64,000 nt of DNA, from positions 366,876 through 430,875 of the forward strand of contig NZ_QGTS01000003.1 of assembly GCF_003182475.1 (NCBI RefSeq). The letters run 5' to 3'. Position 1 is the first letter of the stretch. Every line of letters starts with the position of its first letter. Made by a program: the position numbers and the translations under genes. Shown here in pieces: positions 46,576 through 59,055 of the stretch. The notes beneath the pieces are model-generated. The model did no database searches and was not told where the DNA came from. It saw only the letters and a list, made by a program, of their open reading frames with translations. The stretch is from Mangrovibacter plantisponsor. GTDB taxonomy: Bacteria; Pseudomonadota; Gammaproteobacteria; Enterobacterales; Enterobacteriaceae.

Positions 46576-47529
46576 TCATATTTCAAAGTTAAGTTCACTG
46601 CCCGGCTCTGGAGCAAAAACGCTGGCCTTTACAGCTTCAGGCGTCAGTTCCTGATTGCACAACTGTATAAATTTCCAAATATAATCTCGCTGTAATTGCC
46701 CGCGTTTCAGGCCCAGCCATACCGTATTAGCTTCAAATAAATGTTCTGCATTCAGTTTAATCAGGCCATGATCCCGCTCCGGGTTGCAGGACATATCCGC
46801 CACAATCCCCACACCCAACCCCAATTCTACATAGGTTTTGATAACGTCAGAGTCTTGTGCGCTAATCACTATTTGTGGTGCCAGCCCGGCAGCCATAAAT
46901 GCATTATCAATACGCGAGCGCCCTGTTATTCCCTGGCGGTAAGTTATCATTGGATGAGCATTTAGTGCACCCAGTGTGATAACGGGCTCCTGAGCCAGTA
47001 CATGATTCTCCGGTACTAAAATAGCATGGTGCCAACGGTAATATGGGAATGCTGCCAGTGAGGGCGCGTTCATCAGCCGTTCAGTTGCAATACCAATATC
47101 TGCTTCACCAGACTCCAGCATCGAAACGATTTCTTCCGGAGTTCCCTGATTAAGGGCCAACTGTACGCCAGGGTAAAGTGCACGAAATTCTTTAATTACC
47201 GAAGGCAGGCTGTAACGCGCCTGAGTGTGAGTGGTCGCGATAACCAACTGCCCACTATCGTGACTGCTGAATATATTTGCCAGTTTGCGAATATGCCCGG
47301 CATCATTAAGAATGCGCCCGGCAATTGCCAGAAGCTCTTTACCCGGGTCAGTCATGTGCAATAAGCGCTTGCCTCGCCGGACAAATAACGCAATACCCAG
47401 TTCTTCCTCCAGTTCACGAATATGGCGGCTGACACCCGACTGCGAGGTATAGAGCCGGTTGGCAACCTCTGTCAGGTTGTAATTGCAGCGGGCCGCTTCA
47501 CGAATAATACGTAGTTGTTGAAAATTCAC
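46576..47529 (-). CDS. cbl: LysR-family sulfur-starvation regulator Cbl
   Basis: 317 residues, GTG start (AGGG six to seven bases upstream). HTH: NFQQLRIIREAARCNYNLTEVANRLYTSQSGVSRHIRELEEELG; effector domain with ATTHTQARYSLPSVIKEFR, SAQDSDVIKTYVELGLGVGIVA and NTVWLGLKRGQLQRDYIW, all matching Cbl/CysB and Cbl better. Cbl activates ssu and tau genes; adenosine phosphosulfate counteracts it. In E. coli cbl lies far from ssu beside nac; here it is convergent with and next to its target operon. Confidence 0.9.
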   Translation of the reverse strand: MNFQQLRIIREAARCNYNLTEVANRLYTSQSGVSRHIRELEEELGIALFVRRGKRLLHMTDPGKELLAIAGRILNDAGHIRKLANIFSSHDSGQLVIATTHTQARYSLPSVIKEFRALYPGVQLALNQGTPEEIVSMLESGEADIGIATERLMNAPSLAAFPYYRWHHAILVPENHVLAQEPVITLGALNAHPMITYRQGITGRSRIDNAFMAAGLAPQIVISAQDSDVIKTYVELGLGVGIVADMSCNPERDHGLIKLNAEHLFEANTVWLGLKRGQLQRDYIWKFIQLCNQELTPEAVKASVFAPEPGSELNFEI

Positions 47530-47844
47530 TGGTTACCCTGCCGTAATTGCCTCGATTAAATCTATTGAGACAAATTAATGCAGGCCCAGCAAATACATAA
47601 ACGCTTTATTTTATGCCGGAAATATATAAGCATGCGCTCGCGCGGAGCACATGGTTTTTCTTTCCTGTATTCTTGCTCTGCTTGCCAGTAAAGCATACTA
47701 CTTCATGATTCCCTGCCAGCCAGACAATATAATGCTGGTGATATCGCCCCAATATCATTCAGCGCACAATACTTACCATTGCCACATCGCAGAAAGCACG
47801 TCATGATGTCCCTGCGTATTTCCCATACAAAACGCGAGGTTTTT
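47530..47844. other. Gene-free stretch cbl / modD
   Basis: About 315 bp between divergent cbl and modD. Should hold both promoters; no clear binding motif was recognised. The modD frame can be read up to 47779, but without an RBS. Confidence 0.5.
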
Positions 47845-48675
47845 ATGGACAGAGTTCTCAGTGACGAATCAATTCTGCAGTTATTACATGACGATGCACC
47901 ATGGGGTGACCTGACAACTTCATTATTGATTCCAGCAACAGCGTCTGCTCGTGTTGAATTCCGGGCTCGCTTCCCCATGACATTATGCGCAACAGAAGAA
48001 TCTGCACGCATGTTCGAGTTAAAAGGCGCCTCACTGGATTTTTTGCAACCATCGGGTTCACAACTGGCTCCGGAAGACCCAATCCTCAGTGCATCCGGCA
48101 GTGCTCAAACGCTGCTTACGGTGTGGAAATCTGCTCAGGTTATAGTGGAATGGGCCAGTGGGATAGCCAGCGCCGCCAGAGCTATGGTGGATGGTGCTCA
48201 GGGTATTCCGGTTGCCTGTACGCGTAAACAAGTGCCCGGCACGAAAGCCCTTTCCATAAAAGCGGTACACGCTGGCGGTGCCGTAATGCACCGGCTTGGC
48301 GTATCAGAAAGTATTCTGGTGTTTGCCGAACACCGGCAGTTTTTTCACACCTGTTCCGGGAAGACGCTTTTTCAGCTTAAGCAGCGTGCGCCTGAGCACC
48401 GTGCAATTGTAGAAGTGCATGACATTGAAGATGCCATACACTGGGCGCAGTCGGGTGCCGAAATATTACAACTGGATAAATTCAGCCCGACAGATATTCG
48501 CCTGTGTAAAACACATATTGAGAAGGCCGGGCTGGCAACCCGTTTAGGAATTGCGGGTGGTGTTAATCCGGGCAACATCCACGAATTCGTTGCAGCAGGT
48601 GCCGATTTCATCGTTACGTCATGGCCCTACTATGCCAGCCCCAAAGATGTGCAGGTTAATTTTATCGCCCAATAA
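47845..48675 (+). CDS. modD: ModD, molybdenum-linked quinolinate phosphoribosyltransferase-like protein
   Basis: 276 residues from the ATG at 47845, five bases after GAGG; the upstream extension lacks similarity. NadC-like fold: DAPWGDLTTSLLIP at the N-terminus, TRKQVPGTKALSIKAVHAGGAVMHRLGVSESILVFAEH as the active-site region, and LGIAGGVNPGNIHEFVAAGADFIVTSWPYY. ModD is a NadC paralogue usually encoded with molybdate transport genes; its exact role is not settled. Here no mod genes are next to it. Plausible connection to the molybdoenzymes Xdh and YnfE is inference. Confidence 0.88.
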   Translation: MDRVLSDESILQLLHDDAPWGDLTTSLLIPATASARVEFRARFPMTLCATEESARMFELKGASLDFLQPSGSQLAPEDPILSASGSAQTLLTVWKSAQVIVEWASGIASAARAMVDGAQGIPVACTRKQVPGTKALSIKAVHAGGAVMHRLGVSESILVFAEHRQFFHTCSGKTLFQLKQRAPEHRAIVEVHDIEDAIHWAQSGAEILQLDKFSPTDIRLCKTHIEKAGLATRLGIAGGVNPGNIHEFVAAGADFIVTSWPYYASPKDVQVNFIAQ

Positions 48676-48720
48676 CCGGATAAATTAACTTGTTGTTTTT
48701 ATGCATAAATTCAGAGCATG

Positions 48721-48734
48721 TACAAAGCGTTACA
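48721..48734. promoter_or_regulatory. RstA-like box upstream of asr copy 1
   Basis: TACAAAGCGTTACA compared with the RstA consensus TACATNTNGTTACA: two mismatches. It begins a 17-bp segment CGTTACATACCGATACC (48728-48744) that recurs exactly upstream of the second asr gene. Confidence 0.55.
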
Positions 48735-48830
48735 TACCGATACCTTTGACTCACGGAAAACCAGTATTCGGGTACTTATAGTAAGTATCACCCCACTTTC
48801 GGGGAGAATGAAGTTACTGAGGGTTCTGAG

Positions 48831-49166
48831 ATGAATAAAGTTCTGGCACTGGTTGTTGCTGCCGCTATGGGTATTTCTTCCGCCGCTTTTGCTGCTGAAA
48901 CGACAGCGGCACCCGCAACCCCTGCTGCCACAACTGCGGCAGCGCCTGTTGCAACGGCATCCCACACAAAAGTGATGCATAAAAAACATAAAAAAGCCGA
49001 AACTGTGCAAAAAGCGCAGGCCGCCAAAAAACACCACAAAAAAGTGGTGAAGAAACACGAAGCCACTGCACCAGTGGCACAGAAAGCTCAGGCGGCTCAA
49101 AAGCACCACAAGAAAGTTGTGAAAAAGCACGAAGCCACTAAACCAGCAGTAAAACCTGCTGCCTGA
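48831..49166 (+). CDS. asr: Acid shock protein Asr, copy 1
   Basis: 111 residues. Signal peptide [21 protein letters not shown], then Ala/Thr-rich pro-region and Lys/His-rich tail with the repeat [18 protein letters not shown] occurring twice. Periplasmic, extremely basic, strongly induced by low pH in E. coli through RstBA and PhoBR. GAGG-type RBS (TTCTGAG) near the ATG. It is followed by a strong terminator and then ydgU. Confidence 0.94.
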   Translation: MNKVLALVVAAAMGISSAAFAAETTAAPATPAATTAAAPVATASHTKVMHKKHKKAETVQKAQAAKKHHKKVVKKHEATAPVAQKAQAAQKHHKKVVKKHEATKPAVKPAA

Positions 49167-49197
49167 TTCTGCATTTCCTGCCATTTTTATCTACTCA

Positions 49198-49223
49198 CAC
49201 CCGGTTTACACCGGGTGTTTTTT
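49198..49223 (+). terminator. Rho-independent terminator after asr copy 1
   Basis: CACCCGGT-TTAC-ACCGGGTG followed by six Ts. It separates asr from ydgU, so ydgU depends on read-through. Confidence 0.88.
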
Positions 49224-49234
49224 GGAGGTACTGG

Positions 49235-49318
49235 ATGTTGAGCCGCTACAGGTTTGAAATCATCCTCACCTGCCTGGTTATCTGCGCAGTCATTACGGCC
49301 TGCCTTTATATTTTTTAA
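49235..49318 (+). CDS. ydgU: Small membrane protein YdgU
   Basis: 27 residues: MLSRYRFEIILTCLVICAVI then TACLYIF. A single hydrophobic helix after a basic N-terminus, with the RYRFE motif of E. coli YdgU (also 27 residues and co-transcribed with asr). GGAGG six bases before the ATG. Starts 12 bp after the terminator of asr copy 1. Function unknown. Confidence 0.85.
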   Translation: MLSRYRFEIILTCLVICAVITACLYIF

Positions 49319-49379
49319 CCGCCTTGCGCTATTGATTTTTAATCATTAAATATCAATCAATTACATTACCTGCAATTTG

Positions 49380-49393
49380 TACATACCGTTACA
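49380..49393. promoter_or_regulatory. RstA-like box upstream of asr copy 2
   Basis: TACATACCGTTACA differs from the consensus TACATNTNGTTACA at one position. The flanking CGTTACATACCGATACC equals that before the first asr. The gene for RstA lies 13 kb to the right. Confidence 0.65.
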
Positions 49394-49497
49394 TACCGAT
49401 ACCAATCACATACTGAAGCGCCGTTATTTCCCTCGTATAGTTGCTTTCAACGGCCCCGCAGTGGGGTTTAACACTGAAATAATTCGAGGATTTCGCA

Positions 49498-49839
49498 ATG
49501 AATAAAGTTCTGGCGCTGGTTGTTGCCGCTGCTATGGGTCTCTCTTCTGCTGCTTTCGCTGCTGAAACTACTGCTGCGCCTGCAGCTGCTGCAGCTACTC
49601 CTGCTGTTGCTACTGCTCCGGCAGCAACTGCTCACCACAAAAAAGTAACCCATAAAAAACATAAAAAAGCTGCTACTGAGCAAAAAGCTCAGGCTGCCAA
49701 AAAACACCACAAAAAAGTAGTTAAAAAACACGAAGACGCTAAACCGGCTGCCCAGAAAGCCCAGGCTGCTAAAAAACACCATAAAAAAGTAGTTAAAAAA
49801 CATGAAGCCGCTAAACCGGCTGCTCAGCCTGCTGCATAA
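49498..49839 (+). CDS. asr: Acid shock protein Asr, copy 2
   Basis: 113 residues, tandem paralogue of the gene at 48831. Same signal peptide ([21 protein letters not shown]), the same basic repeat [17 protein letters not shown] twice, and the C-terminus KPAAQPAA as in E. coli Asr, to which it is slightly closer than copy 1. Own RstA-like box, own terminator. Confidence 0.94.
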   Translation: MNKVLALVVAAAMGLSSAAFAAETTAAPAAAAATPAVATAPAATAHHKKVTHKKHKKAATEQKAQAAKKHHKKVVKKHEDAKPAAQKAQAAKKHHKKVVKKHEAAKPAAQPAA

Positions 49840-49864
49840 TTGATACTGCAGCACTTTAAGGCAA

Positions 49865-49890
49865 ACACCCGGTTATCCGGGTGTTTTTTT
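49865..49890 (+). terminator. Rho-independent terminator after asr copy 2
   Basis: ACACCCGG-TTAT-CCGGGTGT followed by T6-7. Confidence 0.88.
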
Positions 49891-50067
49891 GTCTTTTTTA
49901 CGGCAAAGACACACAGAAAAACAAACCACACACCATCACATTCCTTAATCTTATTTATCTGGTCATTTAACAGGGTAGTTTGCTGATTTTATTCCTTCTT
50001 CTTTATAGCCTGTTATAGTTATCTGACTGGAACTGAATCATCCACCGTGACGCCTTTAGAGAGTGTT

Positions 50068-50886
50068 ATGCGCAAAGCTCCTGTTATTCTGCTGGGAATA
50101 CTGTTTCTGCTACCTGCATGGGTTCATGCAGATGATGAGGATCTCAGCCCTAAGGAAATCAAGACATTATTTTTTGGTAAAGATAACCGGGTTGCTGTCA
50201 GTAACCCACAGGACGCCCCCTGGGCCGCAATTGGGCAATTAGAAACAGCCAGTGGAAACTTATGTACCGCCACACTGATTGCCGACAATATTGCTTTGAC
50301 TGCCGGCCACTGTTTGCTGATGCCCCCTCATGGCAAGCGTGATAAAGCAGTTGCACTGCGTTTTATCTCTTCCAAAGGTGCCTGGCGTTATGAGATTCAT
50401 GACATTGAAGGCCGTGTCGACAGCGCGCTGGGCCATAAGCTCAAGCCTGATGGCGATGGCTGGATAGTGCCACCTTCTGCTGCTGCAGATGACATCGGTA
50501 TTGTTATTCTGCGCAATCCCCCCTCCGGGATTACGCCACTGCCATTATTTGACGGTGACCGCCAGGCACTGATTGATGCGCTCAAACAAACAGGCCGCAA
50601 AGTTACACAGTCAGGTTATCCACTTGACCACCTTGACCGGCTCTATACCGACAGTGATTGTTTAATCACCGGCTGGGCGCAACGTTCAGTTTTATCCCAT
50701 CAATGCGATACCTTACCAGGCGACAGTGGTTCTCCCATACTTCTTAAAAGAGATAATCAGTGGGATATCATTGGGGTACAAAGTTCTGCTCCGGCACCAA
50801 AAGATCGCTATCGGGCAGATAACCGCGCCATTGCAGTTACCGGGTTTCGGGAAACAATTGAGAAACTGACAGCCGGGTTACATTAA
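50068..50886 (+). CDS. ydgD: Trypsin-like periplasmic serine protease YdgD
   Basis: 272 residues from the ATG at 50068, which starts a good signal peptide ([21 protein letters not shown]); a GTG at 50047 is in frame but adds residues before the signal. Chymotrypsin-fold motifs: LTAGHCLL (catalytic His), [12 protein letters not shown] (Asp region) and [13 protein letters not shown] (catalytic Ser). In E. coli ydgD follows asr-ydgU and its product has been proposed to mature Asr, though this is not firmly shown. Confidence 0.93.
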   Translation: MRKAPVILLGILFLLPAWVHADDEDLSPKEIKTLFFGKDNRVAVSNPQDAPWAAIGQLETASGNLCTATLIADNIALTAGHCLLMPPHGKRDKAVALRFISSKGAWRYEIHDIEGRVDSALGHKLKPDGDGWIVPPSAAADDIGIVILRNPPSGITPLPLFDGDRQALIDALKQTGRKVTQSGYPLDHLDRLYTDSDCLITGWAQRSVLSHQCDTLPGDSGSPILLKRDNQWDIIGVQSSAPAPKDRYRADNRAIAVTGFRETIEKLTAGLH

Positions 50887-50935
50887 TCCGCTTTTATGCC
50901 AGGTAGCCAAGCGTTGCAACATTACGCCCGGCACG

Positions 50936-50961
50936 CCCGGCGCACTAATACGCGCGCCGGG
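50936..50961. terminator. GC-rich stem-loop between convergent ydgD and HAD gene
   Basis: CCCGGCGC/GCGCCGGG with a 10-nt loop, located between the two stops; no U tract on either strand. Confidence 0.4.
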
Positions 50962-50968
50962 GGCAACA

Positions 50969-51781
50969 TTATTTGAATGGCGGTTGGTGTTGCAACACCA
51001 AGTCAATCACATCCAGTGCACCACTTTGGTTATTTGATGCAGTCTGGTATGCAGCAGTATCTTTGACGGCTTGTGCGGCGTTAGCCATAGCAAATGAAAA
51101 ACCTGCGTAGTGCAGCATTTCCACATCATTGGCACTGTCACCCACAGCCACCAGGTTTTCTGGTGACACTTCCCAGCGCTTCAATAACCGGCGCAATCCA
51201 CTGGCTTTATGGGAGCCGGGAATTATCAGGTCAACAAAACCATAACCGCTGGTAACCGGGTGGATTACACCATCCAGTGCATGGTTCAGTTGGCTTACCA
51301 GCTCCGGAATATGTTTATCATCAAGGTTGAGTGAATATTTGAAGATGATGTCATCAATCTGGTAGACGTCGGCCACAGGCTGCAGGCGGTGATAATGTTT
51401 TTTCATCAGCGCGATAAACGCCTCACTGGCTCCCTGCTGGTACCAGGCACTATTGAGCCCACACGTTACATAATTGATCCCCTCAAACCCCGCGAGTACG
51501 TCGGCAATTTTGCGGGTATCATCTTTACTCAGTTCTCCGTGATGAACTTGTTCACCCTGGTCATAAATAAGAGCGCCATTCTCAGCTACAAAGGCGATTT
51601 TGTCTTTGATTTCCGGGAAAAAAGAAATGAGTTGGTAATACTGGTTACCACTGGCGACGACGAAGCGAATCCCCTGCTCACCCATAGCCAGGTACTGGCG
51701 CATAAATCTTTCTTTGTCATATGTTTTTTGATCAGTAAGAAAGGTGCCATCCATATCTACTGCAATAACCTTTACGTTCAT
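50969..51781 (-). CDS. supH: HAD-family (Cof type) sugar phosphatase, YbiV/SupH-like
   Basis: 270 residues. HAD motif I DMDGTF (Asp 9 and 11), motif II VVASGN, cap domain with ITYVTCGLNSA-like region, Lys in LIIPGSHKASG, and motif IV VAVGDSANDVEML. Close to E. coli YbiV (FVVASGNQYYQLISFFPEIKD is shared), which hydrolyses sugar phosphates such as fructose-1-phosphate and ribose-5-phosphate. GAGGTGG precedes the ATG. It follows ydaL by 36 bp on the same strand. Confidence 0.9.
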   Translation of the reverse strand: MNVKVIAVDMDGTFLTDQKTYDKERFMRQYLAMGEQGIRFVVASGNQYYQLISFFPEIKDKIAFVAENGALIYDQGEQVHHGELSKDDTRKIADVLAGFEGINYVTCGLNSAWYQQGASEAFIALMKKHYHRLQPVADVYQIDDIIFKYSLNLDDKHIPELVSQLNHALDGVIHPVTSGYGFVDLIIPGSHKASGLRRLLKRWEVSPENLVAVGDSANDVEMLHYAGFSFAMANAAQAVKDTAAYQTASNNQSGALDVIDLVLQHQPPFK

Positions 51782-51817
51782 ACCACCTCAATATCCGTAC
51801 CCAACAGCTTAAAATAG

Positions 51818-52381
51818 TTAACGGCTTCGTTTTGCATGCCGTTCCCACGTGTCTTCTTTGGCTGCCTGCGATTTACGCAAAGCAACATAACAAGCGCCAC
51901 TGCCCCCCTGGTTGTCTGCCGCACGGCAAAAAGCCTGCACACACTCAAACTCAGTGAGCCAGCGCGCCAGAAAACTACGAATAACGTTAGCATGAGAGCG
52001 GTCTTCTCGACCTTTCCCATGAATAATTAATAAGTTACGCAGCCCGGCACGCTCAGCCTGAACAATGAACTCAAACACTTGCTGGCGGCATTGTGCCACC
52101 GGCAGGCGCAACAGATTAAGGCTTGCCTGTTGTTGATATTTCCCGTTACGAAGCTTTTCAACCACACCTTGCTGAACCCCTTCTCGTTGATAATGCAGCG
52201 GTTCGCTCAGCGGGATAACATCAAGAAAGCCGGTTGTAAGGAAGTTTTCATCTTCCTGGTAGTATACACGTTTATCAAAACCTGGCTTTTTGGCAGGTTG
52301 CTGCTGTGTATGCTGGTTTGATTTGAGTGGTTTGACATCAGACATGGCGTCAAGAAAAAAGGCTTTGTCGTCAGGGTTCAT
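51818..52381 (-). CDS. ydaL: Smr domain protein YdaL
   Basis: 187 residues, same length as E. coli YdaL. C-terminal Smr domain with LNLLRLPVAQCRQQVF, NLLIIHGKGREDRSHANVIRSFLARWL (the IHGKG motif) and GGSGACYVAL. Smr domains of stand-alone type can nick DNA or RNA; the E. coli protein has been reported to have endonuclease activity. GGAG eight bases before the ATG. Divergent from the fnr upstream region. Confidence 0.93.
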   Translation of the reverse strand: MNPDDKAFFLDAMSDVKPLKSNQHTQQQPAKKPGFDKRVYYQEDENFLTTGFLDVIPLSEPLHYQREGVQQGVVEKLRNGKYQQQASLNLLRLPVAQCRQQVFEFIVQAERAGLRNLLIIHGKGREDRSHANVIRSFLARWLTEFECVQAFCRAADNQGGSGACYVALRKSQAAKEDTWERHAKRSR

Positions 52382-52804
52382 TACCAGTTCTCCACCATCA
52401 GACCCGTTCCAGCTTAATACTATACCTTAAATCACAGGGCTTGCGGCAAAGCAGGCAGTTCTTCGGGCAAATTGCAGGCAACCCCCTGCTATCTTCTGAG
52501 TACAATAGTGGCATCCAATAACCTGTTCACCGCTACAACTTAGTTTTATGCCATAAGAAATAGTTGCGCCTGTTATTTATTACCGTTCATTTATGACATC
52601 AGCTTCCTTTTATTCTACTGAATAGTTAAGTGAGGCTTAAATAATGGTGATATTCATACAAACAAAAGGAATAACTCGGTTTTATTTACATCCAAAGTAA
52701 TTAACCACACTAACAAAGCGGGTTTTAAAGAGCATTCAGCAAATTTCGTGAAATCAGTCACTGCATACAACAGGAAAAATTTAGGTTTGTGCTATAAAAT
52801 TAAT

Positions 52805-52899
52805 TTTGTGCAGATAAAGGAGCACTGTTAAATACAAAACGGACAATAGCTTGCTGTGTGAAATTGAGGGCCTGATTGATGTCGTCAGGCTCTTTTTTT
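52805..52899 (+). ncRNA. Candidate small RNA upstream of fnr
   Basis: An extended -10 element (TG-C-TATAAA, 52790-52798) without a good -35, then about 95 nt ending in a terminator: GGGCCTGA/TCAGGCTC stem (52868-52875 with 52885-52892, one G-U pair), followed by seven Ts. No ORF with start codon and RBS precedes the terminator, although AAGGAG occurs at 52816. It does not resemble FnrS or other enteric sRNAs I know. Confidence 0.4.
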
Positions 52900-53582
52900 A
52901 TGAAAAATTCATAACACAATAAATTTATGTGATTGAATAACAAACATAAAATAAGAGATAATTCGGGCGTGAAAAATTGACCAAATGATAGAAAATCGAT
53001 TATTGATGATGTCTTTCCACCGGTATATCGTTCGAAAAAAGTTATTATCAGGTGAAGTTAATGAGAATGATTTACAGAGAAAATATATCTTATCTGCACT
53101 TGTTATTTTCAATACTTTGGTTTAAATGCCTGGTTTACTCATCACACTATGTGTTTTTTTCAGCTATTAGGGACAACATTGTCTCACATATCGTCTAAAA
53201 ATTTTCCTAAAGTTAAATTTCATTCAAACCGGGATGCAGCTCATTTTTTAACCATACCAAATTATGAATCAGACAGCCGCTGGTAATTTAAGTTAAGTGT
53301 GTTATGAGTCAGGGGCATTATTTCCCATGCTACCATGCTGAACCTGACGCTGCGCACCACTAAACACTCCGGCTAACAGCCATGCAAAGCAGCACGGTTA
53401 ACCGCCTGTTTTGATGGTATACAGGTGGCATTTTGTGCGTTTTTACACAAGCCATATCAAGAAGTTCCGAAACTCTTTTATGTATATCAAGAAGATGCTG
53501 AGTCCGTTTTGCCAGAGCTGTTTCATTCTTAATGACCAGGCGTTTCGTCACACTGTACCTTCCCGCCAAAAAGATGTTAAAA

Positions 53583-53596
53583 TTGACCAAAATCAA
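53583..53596. promoter_or_regulatory. FNR box (autoregulation)
   Basis: TTGAC-CAAA-ATCAA matches TTGAT-N4-ATCAA with one change. It lies 20 bp before the fnr start codon, the same place as in E. coli, where Fnr represses its own gene. Confidence 0.8.
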
Positions 53597-53615
53597 TTAT
53601 GGCCTGAGCAAACCT

Positions 53616-54368
53616 ATGATCCCAGAAAAGCGAATTATACGACGCATACAATCGGGCGGATGTGCAATCCACTGCCAGGATTGTAGTATCAGTCAGTTGT
53701 GTATCCCGTTCACATTAAACGAACATGAGCTTGATCAACTGGATAATATCATTGAGCGTAAGAAGCCTATCCAGAAAGGCCAGACACTGTTCAAAGCGGG
53801 TGATGAGCTGAAATCGCTCTATGCTATTCGTTCCGGGACAATTAAAAGCTACACCATAACTGAGCAAGGTGATGAACAGATTACTGGCTTCCATTTAGCG
53901 GGTGACCTTGTTGGTTTTGATGCGATTGGCGCAGGGCATCACCCGAGCTTTGCTCAGGCTCTGGAAACGTCGATGGTTTGCGAAATTCCATTTGAAACTC
54001 TGGACGACCTGTCCGGCAAGATGCCTAATCTTCGTCAACAAATGATGCGTCTGATGAGTGGCGAAATCAAAGGCGACCAGGACATGATCCTGCTTCTTTC
54101 CAAAAAGAATGCCGAAGAGCGCCTTGCTGCATTCATCTATAACTTGTCGCGCCGTTTCGCTCAACGCGGTTTCTCCCCACGTGAATTTCGTCTGACAATG
54201 ACCCGTGGTGATATCGGTAACTATTTAGGTCTGACCGTTGAAACCATTAGCCGCTTATTAGGCCGCTTTCAGAAAAGCGGAATGCTGGCCGTGAAAGGCA
54301 AATATATTACTATCGAAAACAGTGACGATTTAGCTGTGCTGGCTGGTCAGTCTAAAAGCGTTGCATAA
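53616..54368 (+). CDS. fnr: Anaerobic global regulator Fnr
   Basis: 250 residues from the ATG at 53616, identical in length to E. coli Fnr and nearly the same sequence; the longer frame up to 53532 runs through the FNR box and is not used. 4Fe-4S ligands Cys 20, 23, 29 and 122 are present ([11 protein letters not shown] and MVCEIPF). cAMP-type beta-roll, dimer helix, and [32 protein letters not shown]. Switches on anaerobic genes such as ynfE and dms under oxygen limitation. Confidence 0.98.
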   Translation: MIPEKRIIRRIQSGGCAIHCQDCSISQLCIPFTLNEHELDQLDNIIERKKPIQKGQTLFKAGDELKSLYAIRSGTIKSYTITEQGDEQITGFHLAGDLVGFDAIGAGHHPSFAQALETSMVCEIPFETLDDLSGKMPNLRQQMMRLMSGEIKGDQDMILLLSKKNAEERLAAFIYNLSRRFAQRGFSPREFRLTMTRGDIGNYLGLTVETISRLLGRFQKSGMLAVKGKYITIENSDDLAVLAGQSKSVA

Positions 54369-54379
54369 TCCTTCCAAAA

Positions 54380-54427
54380 CTGTCGGATTGTTAAATTTTA
54401 CTGATTTATTGATCCGGCAGACTTTTT
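54380..54427 (+). terminator. Terminator after fnr
   Basis: CTGTCGGAT/ATCCGGCAG (one G-U pair) with a 23-nt AT-rich loop, then CTTTTT. It lies 11 bp past the stop. Confidence 0.6.
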
Positions 54428-54503
54428 CCCCTGTTTCATTCCCTGCTTATAGGTTACTCTTGATTTAAGCTGTAATTACAGTTTGTTGTAAGGAGACCCT
54501 TGT

Positions 54504-55457
54504 ATGGCAAAGTTTCATAACATGCTGGTAGCTATCGACCCAAATCAGGATGATCAACCTGCATTACGGCGTGCCGTGTATCTGCACCAAAGGATTGGCG
54601 GTACCATTAAAGCATTCTTACCGATTTATGACTTTTCTTATGAGATGACAACGTTGTTGTCCCCGGATGAACGGACAGCAATGCGTAAAGGGGTGATTGC
54701 GCAACGGAGCGCATGGATTCGGGAACAGGCGCAATATTATCTTGAAGCTGGCATTCCTATTGATATTAAAGTGGTGTGGCATAACCGCCCTTATGAAGCC
54801 ATTATCCAGGAAGTACTGGCCTGTGGGCACGATTTAGTTCTGAAGATGGCACACCAGCACGACAAACTGGAGTCTGTAATTTTTACCCCAACAGACTGGC
54901 ACTTGTTACGTAAATGCCCTTGCCCTCTGTGGATGGTAAAAGATCAGGAATGGCCCATCAACGGTAAAGCACTGGTTGCAGTAAACCTGTCCAGTGAAGA
55001 GCCTTATCACAGTGCGCTCAATGAGAAACTGGTACGTGAAACCATAAGCCTGGCTGAACAGGTTGACCATACCGAAGTCCATCTGGTCAGTGCCTATCCT
55101 TCCACACCGATTAATATCGCTATCGAATTACCCGACTTTGACCCCAGCATTTATAACGATGCAATCCGCGGGCAGCACTTGCTGGCAATGAAAGCTTTGC
55201 GCCAACAATATGGTATTCCGGAAAACCTTACCCATGTTGAGAAAGGCCTGCCGGAAGAAGTTATCCCGGATTTAGCCACTCACCTTGAAGCAGGGATTGT
55301 GGTATTGGGCACTGTAGGGCGTACCGGGCTTTCAGCAGCATTCTTGGGTAATACAGCGGAACAGGTTATTGACCATCTGCGCTGCGATTTGCTGGCATTA
55401 AAGCCCGATGACTACCAGTCACCTGTGTTGCCAGAAGACAGTGTTGATGCCTCATAA
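54504..55457 (+). CDS. uspE: Universal stress protein E
   Basis: 317 residues made of two Usp domains in tandem (about 1-150 and 155-300). First: [25 protein letters not shown]; second: [21 protein letters not shown] and [24 protein letters not shown] (the G-2x-G-9x-G nucleotide-type motif, partly kept). Linked to stress resistance and motility in E. coli. AAGGAG eight bases upstream. Follows fnr as in E. coli. Confidence 0.96.
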   Translation: MAKFHNMLVAIDPNQDDQPALRRAVYLHQRIGGTIKAFLPIYDFSYEMTTLLSPDERTAMRKGVIAQRSAWIREQAQYYLEAGIPIDIKVVWHNRPYEAIIQEVLACGHDLVLKMAHQHDKLESVIFTPTDWHLLRKCPCPLWMVKDQEWPINGKALVAVNLSSEEPYHSALNEKLVRETISLAEQVDHTEVHLVSAYPSTPINIAIELPDFDPSIYNDAIRGQHLLAMKALRQQYGIPENLTHVEKGLPEEVIPDLATHLEAGIVVLGTVGRTGLSAAFLGNTAEQVIDHLRCDLLALKPDDYQSPVLPEDSVDAS

Positions 55458-55480
55458 ACAACAAGGTTTGATTTCACTAA

Positions 55481-55512
55481 AAACCCGGCTTACCAGTGCC
55501 GGGTTTTTTATT
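55481..55512 (+). terminator. Rho-independent terminator after uspE
   Basis: AAACCCGGC/GCCGGGTTT, 9-bp arms and 8-nt loop, then a T tract. Confidence 0.88.
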
Positions 55513-55530
55513 ACCTGCCGAATAGTTAAA

Positions 55531-55568
55531 ACAAAAAACCCCGGTTGCCAGTGGTGGCTCCCGGGGTT
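55531..55568 (-). terminator. Rho-independent terminator after pntB
   Basis: Minus strand: AACCCCGG ... CCGGGGTT followed by TTTTTTGTTTT, 20 bp past the pntB stop. Confidence 0.85.
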
Positions 55569-55587
55569 GTGGTTAGCAACTATTCAG

Positions 55588-56976
<1,389 letters not shown>

Positions 56977-56983
56977 TTACCCC

Positions 56984-59055
<2,072 letters not shown>

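Larger units (their letters stand above)
52382..53615. other. 1.2-kb gene-free region upstream of fnr
   Basis: AT-rich. No ORF on either strand looks coding. It contains a promoter-like site and a strong terminator that together define a candidate small RNA (52805-52899), and the FNR autoregulatory box at its right end. The region near 53,200-53,450 is less AT-rich and may be a decayed gene; I found no recognisable ogt remnant. Confidence 0.6.

Noticed and set aside
48711-49184. Long Phe/Cys-rich minus-strand ORFs opposite asr (also 49468-49854)
   Set aside because: Mirror image of the Lys/His/Ala repeats of asr; shadows of real genes.
52909-53112. 67-residue minus-strand ORF upstream of fnr
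   Set aside because: Phe/Lys/Ile-rich as expected for AT-rich noncoding DNA; no RBS or similarity.
53360-53596. 78-residue minus-strand ORF overlapping the fnr promoter
   Set aside because: Covers the FNR box and has no recognisable domain. I also looked for an ogt remnant (PCHRV motif) here and saw none.
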